A stretch of 64,000 bases of DNA. Source: Phoenix dactylifera. Its lineage: Eukaryota; Streptophyta; Magnoliopsida; Arecales; Arecaceae. Below, piece after piece: positions 13,545-23,669 of this stretch. Position 1 is the stretch's first letter, and every line of letters begins with the position of its first letter. Both the position numbers and the translations under genes were made by a program. The DNA is taken from NCBI RefSeq assembly GCF_009389715.1, contig NC_052401.1:186001-250000 (forward strand), written 5' to 3'. The notes beneath the pieces were generated by a model. The model did no database searches and was not told the origin of the DNA. It saw nothing but the letters and a program-made list of their open reading frames with translations.

Positions 13545-16500
13545 GTGGCAATGGATGCTTAAATGGAACTAGTGAGGAGGGATAATTACTTGCTATTTTA
13601 AAGGTCTTGGGCTTAAACAGGAACCATCAGCAAGAGAGGATTAAGAAAGCCAAACTCATATTTATAGGACAAAGGTTATCAAGTTTGGGGACCGGTACTG
13701 GTTAATCAATCAAACAGTTGGACTTTCACTCCAAAAACACTACTTAAAAAGAAAAAAAGAAAGATATCGGGATTGTTACATATGCACTTATATGCATATC
13801 TTCAATATTACAAAAAAAAACAAAGAAATTAAATCAAAAAAAATAACAGATTGAAAGACAAATATCAAATAAGTAACAGACATGCCATGGATTAAAGACA
13901 AACTATACAATCATTAACCTACAAAAGAAACAACTATTAAGACACATTTATTACAACAAATTTTATATGCATCTGAATCTAAGATAGCCTCATAAATAGT
14001 GTTTCTTATGTATTTTTGGTATTTCAAAGATAATATAATACAATGGTCAAATATTGTAAAAAAATGTATAAAAATATACATTAATTTAAGATTTAAAAAA
14101 TTATTCTAGAAATTTTTCATTAAGACATAGACTTCTTTGCTCAGATATATCTAGGAAAACAATACAAGGCAAGTATGGGTGTTGGTTCACGACACTAATG
14201 TCACTACAGTGTAGAATAAACATTAATATATGCATATGAATAATGATGCACCAATTTTCAGAGTACAAAGAAGAGTATTGCTATCTAATAAATCAAGTGA
14301 GACAAAGTGAGAGAGGATCTGCCAATTAAGAAGGCTTACATGAGGGACTGCAACTTACCAGAAAGGATGACATTCCATCTGATGAAGTCGCACCATAAGT
14401 GTCCACATAGTCTCTAAGGCGAGCAAGGCTCTCTCTCATGGCATGGATGTTATCAATTCCAAAAAAGACGACCTGTTGGGAAATTGTCAAACCAGAAAAG
14501 GAAAAAATTAAGGAAACAGAATAAACAGTGCAATACTGCAATTGACAGTAGAAACAAAGTATGACATATTTACATATTCCAAACCTTAGACAGACCTCAG
14601 ATTGGGAGTAGTTGGAAGATGATTCTGAGCCACCTCCCATTGCCCCATTAGCTAATGCATTCTTTCTAGGCCTTGCATCAGCAATATAGAGCTTCCTGTA
14701 TTTATATAATACATTGCCTAGTGAAAGAAGAAACCAAGAGGAGGAAAACAAACAAAGTAATATACAGCAAAAATATTTGGGCATGAGTACTAAGGTCATA
14801 TCAAAAGATAAGATCAGATATAGTCTATGATGCAAAGGAAGAAATATGCAATATCACCAGTTTAATTAAATAATTAGTTGCTCTAAGATATACTTAACTA
14901 AGAACGAAAGCAAAAAATTTACTGTAAGATAAAGTCACGTGATGGGGAGAAGTTACGGCACAGACTAACGATTACCTTCGAGGCCCCTTCCCATCAGCAG
15001 TTTGCGTGCAAAATGCAGCAACGAGCTTCTCATCTGCATTGCTGCATGACAATTAACAAAAGTCAGTCACTTGCCCTTCCAATAACCAGACATGATGATC
15101 CAGAATTTTCATCATAGAAACCACAATAATGGTGCAACCAAGCAGTGGGAAAAATTACCTCCTCAGATTCATCATGAGACCAACTAATGGCTGAGATGAC
15201 CGAGCAAGAACAGCTCCAGTCTCTACAATATATTAAATAGATTTAGTTCCACTACACAATTTCCAAAAATGCATTTGGCCGTGAAAGTTTTCCTTTGCTT
15301 TGTACACACACATGTGGAGAGGGGGAGAGAGAGATGCAATAAAGTATGCACAAGGAATAATAATTATAAAAAATGCATCCTCAGCACTCATACCAGGGTG
15401 ACACCATGAAATTACAGGTAACCGACACCTCGCACGAAAAGTGGAAGCATGCAGTACTTCTTCATCACTAGTATCAGAAATACAAAAAACCACAAAACCA
15501 AGGGCACTATTAGCATCGGAAAATAATAAAATTACATTATTTTTTATGTCAAGAAAATGTTGAGAATATCATTGATAAACTACATATCAGCAAGCCACAA
15601 CCATCAACATGAATTAGCATGAAAGTCCACAAAATACCTGATGCACTTCGGTACCATCAATGCAAAAGGATAAGTTGCACAGAGAGTATAGCTAGAATTT
15701 AGTGTAGTAATTCTCCACCAATCGTTAGACATGGAAAATAAAACATCTTCAAATGTGCTACTTGATACGTGGAAAGACCCCACCCCAAGAAGCCGACAAT
15801 ACTCGTTCATTAACCGTAGTTTTGGGTTGTCATTGCCAAACTTCGAAGGACCACAGATAAATGTATAAAGATCCCACAACCGTGCAGGTTTCGTATATCT
15901 CCCCAAAGCATTAAACACTGCACGTCTCTGCAAGAGGTATGCAGACATGAGCACTTTGCTACATAAAAGAATCAGAAAGCATGATGTTTACTTCAATTAG
16001 GCAGCCTCTAAAATGGAACAATTATGACTGTGACAAGAACAAAAAGAAATTATTTTTTCTGAAAGCTCATGGTCATATAAAATTTCACATTCTAGCAGTG
16101 CTGTGACAGCCAACACCATGACCTATACCCTCTCTTATTTTCCCATTTAGACAGAAAAGCCAAACACCTGTCAGATGTGGAACCAAACATCTGGTGATTC
16201 TTTTCATCCTCTCTAATTGGGGCAAAGCAATGAGGGATCATAAGTTAGGGCATGTCATAACATTATATTTTCATTTTTTCGTACAAATATGAAATACAGA
16301 TCTGTAGCAGGTAGTCTCCAGTAAAGAAATCCTAATGCAAGACATAAATAAGAGAGAGGGGGAGAGAGAGAGAGAAGAGTGGTGTTAGGAACTTGCTATT
16401 CACATAACAAGAAGTTAGATGTGTAAGAAAGATCTTGCTATCGAAGACTTAAGCTCAAGTCGATTTGCGAAAAGCTAGCTTGAGCTTGGTTCGTTATATT

Positions 16501-18954
16501 CTGAGCCTGCTCGAGTACGGCTAGCTTAGCACAAAATTTTATACTCTTTTGATGGATGAGAACCCAGAAGAGGAGAGGCTGTCGATCAACAGAGAAAGAG
16601 AGGAAGATGATGCTACAGATAAGAGATGTTGAAGAGATCCTTTAACCAGAGTGAACCAGAGAGCCTCCTTGTCTTGTTGTCACCAATCTCCATTCCCATT
16701 ACCACTTGCATCATAAGGGAAGCAGGAAGAAAGGGACTCTTAAACCCAACAGGCATAGGAGACATAGAAGAGTTTGCGATGAAGTTTGGATGTTTGAAGA
16801 TTAGTGGACAAGGAGAGAAAACAAAGATAGGAGAAATGGGAGGGAGATTGGGGCCATCATTCATTGAGGTGGATAAGGGTTTGGGAATAGACATGGGTAA
16901 ATATAATCAGCCCTAACTTATTCAAACCATTGAATCAAGATTTGAGGGCTAAAATGATAACTAATAAGTAAGCATTGAGATCTGAAGGCTCAAATGATTT
17001 CTATTAAGCATTGAGAGCTATGAGATTAAGATCTAATGGATAACACAAATGCCTTCTTGCTTAGATTGTGTTAGTAATTCCTGAATAAAATAAAGATACT
17101 ATTTTTGCTGAGATAAAAAATATCATTTTATTATTTGAGTAATATATGTTATTTGTTATTAATTTATATTCGAGACATATCGAGCTGGAAATTGGCGAGC
17201 TTGGTATAGCTCGTGTTCGGCTCATTCACAAGTAGAGCTAAAAAATTAGGCCCATGTTCAGCTCGATAGTAATATGAGTGAAGCAAAACTGAGCTGGGTA
17301 TCAAGTCAAACATGAGCAGATCGCAAACAGCTCATTATTTGACAGCCCTAATACACATCCACAAAAAAAAGGTTTCTTCGGAAATGACCTGCTTGGTTCT
17401 AGGTCGAAAACTGAATACGATAATTCTCATATCTTTACCTGCAAAAAAAAGGAAAAATAAGTTCTCAAACAACTATGATAGTTAACAATAATATATCATG
17501 CTTTAAATTTGCTTTCAAATTGGTAAGTAGCATTTCGTAGAGTTACAAGCATAACAAAAGCATGAGCAATATTTTCACATAACTAAGACAGCTTTTCATG
17601 TAAATGATGACAAATTACAAGTTAAGCACAAAGAAATACTATCTTTTAATCTTTGCAATAAAGGATAATTGTAAGGAACAAATAACTCAAACTCTCTTAG
17701 TGTATAGGAATTTTGACTTATAATATTTATTTAATGCAATAGGGATATCTTTAGAGTTCAGACAATGAACCAAATATGTCACTGTTAATCCCCTTGTCTT
17801 TTTTTGATACGTTTTCTAGTGCTAGGTTGATACTAAGATACGGTGCTAGGTTAGAAACTCAGTACCGACCCAAGGCACAACATGGGTATTAAGCATGGCA
17901 TGAAAAAGAATGTGTCATACCAGCAACTAGAGGAGAGCAGCTCGCTCACTCTCCTCTCTCCCCAATTCGATGCTAACCGATGCCAAGTTAAGACCCATCT
18001 CTTCCCCCTCCCTCTCTCACTCTTCTCCCTCTCCATAAGCCCCCTCCCTCTCTCTCTCTCTCTCCCCTATCCTCCCTCTCCCGCCCTCCCTCTCTCTCTT
18101 CCTCCCCTTCTCCCTCTCCCCCTTTCCTTAAGCCCCTCTCCCTCCCTCCCTTTTCTCTCTCTCTCTCTCTTCGTCCCTCTCTCCCTCTCCATCCCCCTCA
18201 TTCAATACAGCCCAGCTCGGTACGATGCGTACTAGTACCATACTGAACTAGTTGCCAGCCGGTACGAGCCCCAGAAATGGTTCCACTAACCTTGAGCATC
18301 ACAGAGATACTTGATATGACTATTTGGATGTATTTAGAGCATGTATAGAAGCACAAAATTAACCCTCTTTACTTTAGCGCATGAATGAAAGTAGAAAAAA
18401 AAAAGAAGTGGAATTCAATGCATGCTAGTTCCTTGGATCAATTTGCCAAATCATTATATATATATGCATATGCATCTGCATATGCATATATATGTACGTG
18501 GATGTGTATGTATGTGTAGGTGTATGTATGTACGTGTATGTGTATGTATGTGTAGGTGTATGTATCCACGTGTATGTGTATGTATGTGTAGGTGTATGTA
18601 TGTACGTGTATATATATACACGTATATATGTATGTATGTATGTATGTATGATTTGTACAACACAAATGAACTTATAATTGAGACTTAAAAGAGAAGGCAT
18701 GGACATATATCAACACCAATATAACGTAATAAAAAGTACACAACATCCAGCAATTATATAACTTGTCTTGGCTATAATGCTTAATGCAATATATGTATAT
18801 ATATATAATTTAGCCGAAACAAGCACTCTATGAGCATACCAATAATTTGGAGAAGTCGCCGTGAAGATGTCTTATCAGACTGGCGTGGAGCTGAAGGAAG
18901 CTTCACAACCTAAACATTTCAACTGACAGATAAGTAACTTACTAAATGGCCAAA

Positions 18955-19005
<51 letters not shown>

Positions 19006-22000
19006 AATTACATAACATTAAATGCTTAGCATGCATGTCCACCTTTAACTCAAGTTTGGCATGCACAAAATGCATCACCAAGGGCAAAATATTGTAGTGT
19101 GTATCCTAATTTTAGCCTTAATAGCATGAAATATAAGAGGACATTGCTTTGTGCAATGGTAAAAGGCTTAAGCTGACAAGTGCAATGATGCGGGTTAGAG
19201 TCCTGAGGCAACCTTCTTGGGCCAAAAACAAAAAAAAAAAAAAAAAAGCTAAAGGTTAGGCCTATCCCCAATTTACCCGTCCTAGGATCTAGATTGCCAA
19301 GACCATAACCTGGTAATATACTTTTTAATAGCATGAAAGTATGAAACAAACAGCTGGTAGCCCAGTACCCTATTTGAGAATTAAGGCCATGTCTGCCTGC
19401 ACAATGATATCAGAAATTTTAGCAGTAAGATGCCAAAATGAACTTATTGAAATGACCAAAATCTAGCTTGCAATAATTAAAATTTCTAACAGTCAAATTC
19501 AAGACTGTAACTTTATGCTATCAGATCACAAGAAAAACAAGTATGAAGCATCTGAAAACCCCAAAAATAGTAAACCAAATATATAGTGGATATAGCACAT
19601 AAGCATTGGATAACCAAAAGAAATACTGCCACAAGTTCTGATACAGCTTGCTATTTTAAATCAAGTAAAGCATAAATAAGATGCTAAAAAGTAACAGAAT
19701 TTTAAATGTTCCTTCACTAATAATTCAATATAATTACTTTCTGTTTTATGTTTTACTTCATCATCTAAAGTTGGGATATCAAGGGAAAAGAGATCACTTA
19801 ATGGGTCCAGATTTTTGACCACCAGCCCAACCAGAAGAGAAAGGGAGCAGATTAGGTGAATCATAATTTCTTCTCAGATGAGATGTTGAAGGCAGTATCA
19901 TTCATCAAGCTCTAGTCCATGTCATTCATAACTTTCGTCCAGGTTGAACAGAATGAGACCCTCCCCCTCTCTTCTTCTTTTTTTTGACTTAGTCCTAGTC
20001 CACACAATGAAGCAGTCTAATCTTTGAAACCAAAACCATGTCTCAGATTAGAGTACAAACCAGATCATACATGTTAGTTTGTGGCTCAAGTTAGAAGCGA
20101 TTCAACGCATTGGCATCCTTAGTGTAAAACAAGCTCAGAACAATTCCGGCAATGATTTAAAGAAGAGAAACATCATATGCAGATTATAGAATGCTTGCTC
20201 ACATTTCATGACGTGATTTTTAAGCAGAAAACATAGACAAGCAAATAGATTAAGTTGTTGAGCAGTCTTACATGTTTACTGAACTTCTCAATTGTTGCCA
20301 ACGGTATGGTGCCAAGTTCAATTATGTCCCTGGAAACCTCACTCTAAAAAAGAATTTCAGGAAGAGAAATATAAGAAAATAATATATGGCTCGAATTGGG
20401 CAGTAATACATGCATAACTTAAAGACAACTGAAAGCAAACTTCAATTTCAAATGCATAGTGCAGCCTTTGTTGGGATCAGATTGATATATGGAAATTGAG
20501 TCCAAAGCAAGCAGAATTCAGCATTATCAAAGAAACAAGATGATAAGAGAGAATTGAAAACAGCTGTAGAGATTGCTAAGCACTCAAGCATAAGCAATTC
20601 TGCAACAAACTCCATTTAACCAATGGTAGTTGATTGAAACAAGGAGAGCTGAGCAATGAATGAAAAAGGCAGGAGCAATTGGTTTTTATTGAAAAAACAG
20701 ATTATTTGCTATAATTATGTCTATGAGGGTAAATTTAAATTATATATGTGTTGCAGGTTTTAATGTCAATTTTAAATGTCATCACAATGTAAGGTGAAGG
20801 TAAAATGATCGTGGTGAATCGTTAGAGTTAATGGCCCTTAGTTTGCGTACTAATGCAGACCACGTAGCTGATTTTGATTAAATTTACGATAGAGATCCTA
20901 CAGCTTTTCTTATCTCATTTTCTCAAAAGCTGATTTTACTTAAATTTAAGATAAAGAACCTACAGCTTTTCTTATCTCATTTTCTCCCATGCAGAGAGTG
21001 GGGGTTGAGAAAAACTGGATACTGTATGCAGCCCAATATATTCCGGAAAAAAACTAAAGGGAGTCTGTCAAATTGATGTGGCTAAATTTAGGGCTGATAA
21101 ATTGCAGGATTTGGCAATGAGGAATTCCGAGAAAATGAGCAGTCAGTGTAGCTGTACTTGCCGAAACTCATATGCAGAAACAGAAAATCATTACCTCTAT
21201 ATTTTTTTCTTTTTTCTCTTTCTCTTAATCCTTTCTTCTATAAAAGTTAGGAATCATGCAATTAGGATTCTGGACACAACAAATCACAGAATTCTTCATA
21301 GGTTTAAATCCATTTCCAGACCTGGACTCAGTCAGGATCTAGATTTCTACAGCGAATCAGAGCATACAAACAAAATACATGTAAAGCCAAGTTAAGAACA
21401 CCAAGAGATAGTAAGAAGTACATAATTAAAACTTCTTGGACGGAAAAAGATATGTATAAAAAAAAAAGAAATGCCCATAAGGCGTTGCGAGAAATAAATT
21501 GTATGTAATATGCTTTTAGCATAAGTCAGCCGGCAGTCGCTAGTAGCAGATTGTGAAGTGGTGGGCGGATGGTGGGAAGCATTGTAAAATGTTAAAGATG
21601 ATGATATCTGCTCCACATTTGAGAAGATAAGGTTAGCGGGCGGATGGTGGGAAGAAACATTAAATGATGACGACAATGATGTTATCTGCTCCACATTAGA
21701 GAAGAGAGGTTAATGTATTTTTAGGTTATTAAGAAAGAGTGCATTTGTATCCAGTAATGAGCAAATAGGTTTGATTTTCCTACTTTTAAGAAAAACCGAG
21801 GACAGAGATTGCTAGATTTTTTTTGTCTGGGAACACTGGAAGGTTCTTTCCCCTTAGTTGAGAAATAAGATGTGCCTAGATTCCAGTATCTTAACCACAT
21901 CCATTTTTGTTTTATATGTCAAAAGTTTTATTTGGGGCTCAACATTATTTAAATTTGAAGCAACGTAATTGGAATGCCTATGCCATAATGTTGCCAGATG

Positions 22001-23669
22001 GAGAATGAGAGTTGTTAAAAGGATAATAATTTAAGAATCCAACACATAAGTACAGCAAAAGAGTATGAGACCACACCTTACTTATGACCAATGATCTATT
22101 TAAAAATATATACATACTTTATCGTTATTTAATTTCAAACTCAATGATCATTCAGCAGGCAATATACCAAAAACGTATAAATACTTTGGTGTCCCTAGTC
22201 TCTACAGTTTTCCTCAGTGCGCATTAAGCCAAGGCATCTTCCAAAGTAAAAATGGCATCATAGAATTGGCGCTCCTTACCACAAAAAGAAGGCGGAAATT
22301 TGTCACTGATAATGTACCTGCCTCATTTGTATTCACTAGAACAACACCATGACCCTAGCAGTAATTAGAAGAACAAGTTATCAGTGCAAACCAAAAATAA
22401 TCAAAGTGCTTTGTACCAAAATTTTTTAATGGAATCAACTCCACTGGTCATTTTACAATAACTACAATAAGAAATGCCTTTGATTGAAAAAGATGGTTCT
22501 AATTTAAATTCAAAGGATTCATCAAATATTATCACTAGAAAATCCAAAAATGGCTAACAACCCTACATAGATGGAGGAAAAGAAGGTTTTTTAGATCATT
22601 TTATCATCCTTTCAATTGGCCCACCCTTCATGGGGCAAGCTACAGAATCTCACAGACAGCTTGCACTTGATTATTATTCAAACATAACAGGATAGCAAAG
22701 CAGGTCAGGGTTCCTAAAAAAGTTAATACAGAAGTTAGCTGGTCCAAAGTATAACAAGGGTTATATTGATTATCATAAACTTTCCCAAAGAAACATGACA
22801 AGGGTTATATTGATTATCAGATATATAACAAGGGTTATATTGATTATCAGATATTTGAACATTTGCTGTTCTATAACCAGCAGCCAGAAGCAACATAAGT
22901 TCCAAGATCATGTAAAGAAGCCAGCAGGTCCAAGGTGCGGGCAGGGTCTTATTGACAGTCAATAGACTTTGCTGAAGTGATGTGATAGCATCTTCCTGTG
23001 CAGATGTTTCCACATTTGAAATTCTACAACCAGCAACAAAGCCATGGGTTACAAAATCCCCCAGTGGCATGCTGTATGATGGTTTTCGAGCACCTTGAAT
23101 CGTATGCATATGAGAAAAGTCATGTTGAATCTCCGAAATACTGCACTGGACTAAAGCAGAATCTATGCCCAGTGTCAGGGGCCGGCCTCCACCATACATA
23201 AAGTGTTACATCAACCAAACAAAGGCGAAAGCCAGGGCAAAATCTAAACCGTGCGTGAAGATCTGAATAACAGGGGCTTCATGCCCATGCCCAAAAGGGT
23301 TAGAGGAGACAAAAACGCACTGCAACGTTTAGAAATTCCATGAAAACCGCGAAATCTGTCGAGATTAAATTAGAAGTAAAAGCCGTGATTCATGAACGAG
23401 AGAGAGGGGGGGAGATGAAGGGGCGTACCTGGACGATAACCTCCTCGACTTCCAGCAGGAACTCAGCCATGTCATGCGAAGCCGACCCTGAAACCGGCTG
23501 CAATAGGAAAGAGGCATGAGGAGGGCTAAGAAGACGCATGCGAAAAGCGAGGACGAAAGGAGGAGGAAGAGAAGGAACCCTAGGAAGGAACATAAAGAAG
23601 GAGAATGAGAGATACCTCGATCTTGGTCCACTCGAGGGCGTCCCAGCTCCCGACGCCCTCCATCGTCAT
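887..23669 (-). CDS. MTM1: Plant myotubularin-like phosphoinositide 3-phosphatase (19 exons)
   Basis: Myotubularins remove the 3-phosphate of PI3P and PI(3,5)P2 on endomembranes. Minus-strand CDS exons: 23616-23669, 23429-23497, 22280-22354, 20272-20343, 18840-18909, 17389-17438, 15638-15927, 15394-15467, 15159-15222, 14976-15041, 14596-14695, 14359-14472, 10956-11125, 8732-8816, 5156-5374, 3191-3250, 3002-3066, 1576-1855, 887-1399. All have AG/GT borders and join in phase to 829 residues, close to Arabidopsis MTM1/2 as I remember them (about 840). Residues 1 to about 200 are GRAM/PH-like. The phosphatase domain follows, with the active site CSDGWDR at 422-428. After it come a predicted coiled coil (about 650-715) and a Cys-rich tail (CRWPDAGC) near the C-terminus. 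The start is the first ATG of the frame ([14 protein letters not shown]). Intron 6 has a weak donor (GTCATT). No frame-breaking lesion was seen. The MTM1 versus MTM2 assignment is not resolved. Confidence 0.93.
2500..2810. repeat. CGGTACC-rich repeat island (intron of myotubularin gene)
   Basis: This GC-richer patch in an AT-rich intron carries many overlapping copies of CGGTACGG/CCGGTACGG and GGTATGGCATACC-like palindromes, with GTGCCAG/TGGCAC repeats on its left side. The same words recur in other islands of this window (near 9000, 11300, 18230, 29050 and 31300). It looks like a dispersed element rather than a simple repeat. Confidence 0.6.
4833..4986 (-). mobile_element. Au-type SINE copy (intron)
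   Basis: The segment reads, in reverse complement, like the plant Au SINE: a tRNA-derived head and a body whose plus-strand form contains AAGGCTCCCACCATTG, GCAGCCTTATCCCC and GTTTCCATGTTTC. A second copy with the same landmarks lies at 42729-42865. Recognition is from memory of the family. It lies inside a myotubularin intron and is diverged. Confidence 0.6.
5640..6120. repeat. Diverged GAGTC/GACTCGG-rich intronic sequence
   Basis: This intron stretch has many GAGTCA, CGAGTCA and GTTGACC words on both strands. It resembles a decayed dispersed repeat, but I found no clean termini, coding sequence or target duplication. Confidence 0.25.
7163..7296. repeat. Local tandem duplication with (CA)n and (GC)n tracts
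   Basis: Two adjacent copies of a unit of about 75 bp, both starting CACCTCCTTCCCATTAGAT and ending near TCATTCCTATGATCTCT. They are preceded by (CA)n and separated by a short (GC)n tract. The copies differ at several positions, so the duplication is not recent. It lies in an intron of the myotubularin gene. Confidence 0.6.
8100..8450. repeat. (TC)21 microsatellite within a pyrimidine tract, next to diverged CGGTAC words
   Basis: A perfect (TC)n run occupies 8201-8242, preceded by CT-rich sequence. About 150 bp to the right are CGACGGTACTG and ATAGTACGGCATCG. This resembles the pyrimidine tract plus CGGTAC arrangement seen at 17940-18262 and 29040-29510, but is more diverged. An open frame of repeated Arg-Glu across the run is an artefact. 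Confidence 0.55.
8990..9465. repeat. CGGTACC-rich repeat island with imperfect terminal inverted repeats
   Basis: A sharply bounded GC-rich block in an AT-rich intron, full of ACCGGTACGG, GGACCGGTTC and related palindromes. The ends are inverted: CATGGTATGCTGAACCGG near 8994 matches 16 of 18 bases of the reverse complement of the right end (CATGGTACGCTGTACCGG). The interior is GC-rich (CGCGCG, CCCGCGCG). The layout is MITE-like, but no convincing target duplication was found. Open frames across it have no family resemblance. Confidence 0.6.
10327..10376. repeat. Compound (TG)n-(TAG)n microsatellite
   Basis: Short runs of TG, then four TAG/AGT triplets, then GTGTGTG in a myotubularin intron. 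Simple-sequence repeat only. Confidence 0.7.
10815..10875. repeat. (CATA)n/(GTAT)n self-complementary microsatellite
   Basis: A run of ACATACATACAT switches to ATATGTATGTATATATG about 85 bp left of the 3' border of the myotubularin exon that carries the catalytic Cys. The two halves are complementary and could form a hairpin in the pre-mRNA. Confidence 0.6.
11283..11478. mobile_element. MITE-like CGGTACC element with perfect 12-bp terminal inverted repeats
   Basis: A 196-bp element bounded by CCAAGATTTGCC on the left and its exact reverse complement GGCAAATCTTGG on the right. The interior is made of CGTACCAG, ATACCGTACCGG and CCGGTATGGGG words, as in the other CGGTACC islands of this window. 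It has no coding capacity and lies in a myotubularin intron. No clean target duplication was seen, so the superfamily is unassigned. Confidence 0.6.
12203..12290. repeat. Short direct duplication in intron
   Basis: TTTAAATTACTGGATTTAGA occurs twice, about 48 bp apart. Each copy is followed by a diverged version of GTTCTGAAGTTTAATCTA. It is a local tandem duplication in an intron with no other identity. Confidence 0.55.
13519..13544. repeat. (AG)13 microsatellite
   Basis: Perfect AG dinucleotide run in an intron of the myotubularin gene. Confidence 0.85.
16440..17352. mobile_element. Possible GAGCTCG-type MITE or other short element
   Basis: Both flanks are dense in AGCTCGA/TCGAGCT words (about 16450-16520 and 17175-17335). 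The right end read in reverse begins TAGGGCTGTCAAAT, a start I associate with a common plant non-autonomous repeat. The middle (about 16560-17100) is unrelated sequence with an open frame of 96 codons that I do not recognise. The left boundary is uncertain. It lies in a myotubularin intron. Confidence 0.35.
17815..18290. repeat. Pyrimidine tract joined to CGGTACC words
   Basis: A nearly pure CT block of about 210 bp (about 17990-18200) is flanked on the left by TACCGACCCAAGG-like sequence and on the right by GCTCGGTACGATGCG and GCCGGTACGAGCC. The same arrangement recurs at 29040-29510, and in weaker form at 8100-8450. Open frames here are low-complexity Ser/Leu/Pro and were not called. Confidence 0.6.
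18455..18655. repeat. GT-rich minisatellite with a unit of about 42 bp
   Basis: Units built of GTATGTGTAGGTGTATGTAT followed by GTACGTGTATGT or CCACGTGTATGT repeat about three times, with (TA)n and (GTAT)n tails. All six frames stay open across most of it because of the repeat, giving false Tyr/Cys/Val or Thr/His/Tyr proteins on both strands. It is an intron microsatellite cluster. Confidence 0.75.
18959..19001. repeat. (TA)21 microsatellite
   Basis: Perfect TA run about 50 bp upstream (in transcription order) of myotubularin exon 5, inside the intron. Confidence 0.85.
19130..19330 (+). mobile_element. SINE-like tRNA-derived element
   Basis: The plus strand has a box A-like GTGCAATGGTAAAAGG, then a box B-like GGGTTAGAGTCCTG about 35 bp on, then a 21-bp A run, and a tail with CCTATCCCCAATTTACCC. 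This is the layout of a tRNA-derived SINE, perhaps related to Au. It lies in an intron. Family assignment is tentative. Confidence 0.4.
20858..20996. repeat. Tandem duplication, unit about 67 bp
   Basis: AGCTGATTTT...CCTACAGCTTTTCTTATCTCATTTTCTC is present twice in direct succession, with a few differences between copies. Intronic; no coding role seen. Confidence 0.65.
21565..21712. repeat. Tandem duplication, unit about 75 bp
   Basis: GGGCGGATGGTGGGAAG...ATCTGCTCCACATT(T/A)GAGAAGA is repeated twice in direct orientation with scattered differences. Intronic. Confidence 0.65.
22745..22862. repeat. Triplicate ACAAGGGTTATATTGATTATC repeat
   Basis: Three direct copies of a core of about 22 bp (from ACAAGGG to GATTATCA). 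The second and third are 31 bp apart and extended by GATAT. It lies in the intron between myotubularin exons 2 and 3. An open frame across it repeats the same residues and was not called. Confidence 0.65.

Noticed and set aside
16626..16916. 96-codon plus-strand frame in an intron
   Set aside because: No recognisable domain, a minus frame overlaps it, and it lies between GAGCTCG-rich repeat arms.
17882..18235. Ser/Leu/Pro-rich open frame of 117 codons
   Set aside because: It reads through a CT-rich simple tract within an intron.
18425..18706. Six overlapping open frames rich in Tyr/Thr/His or Val/Cys
   Set aside because: Translation of a GT/AC microsatellite cluster; all frames stay open by composition.
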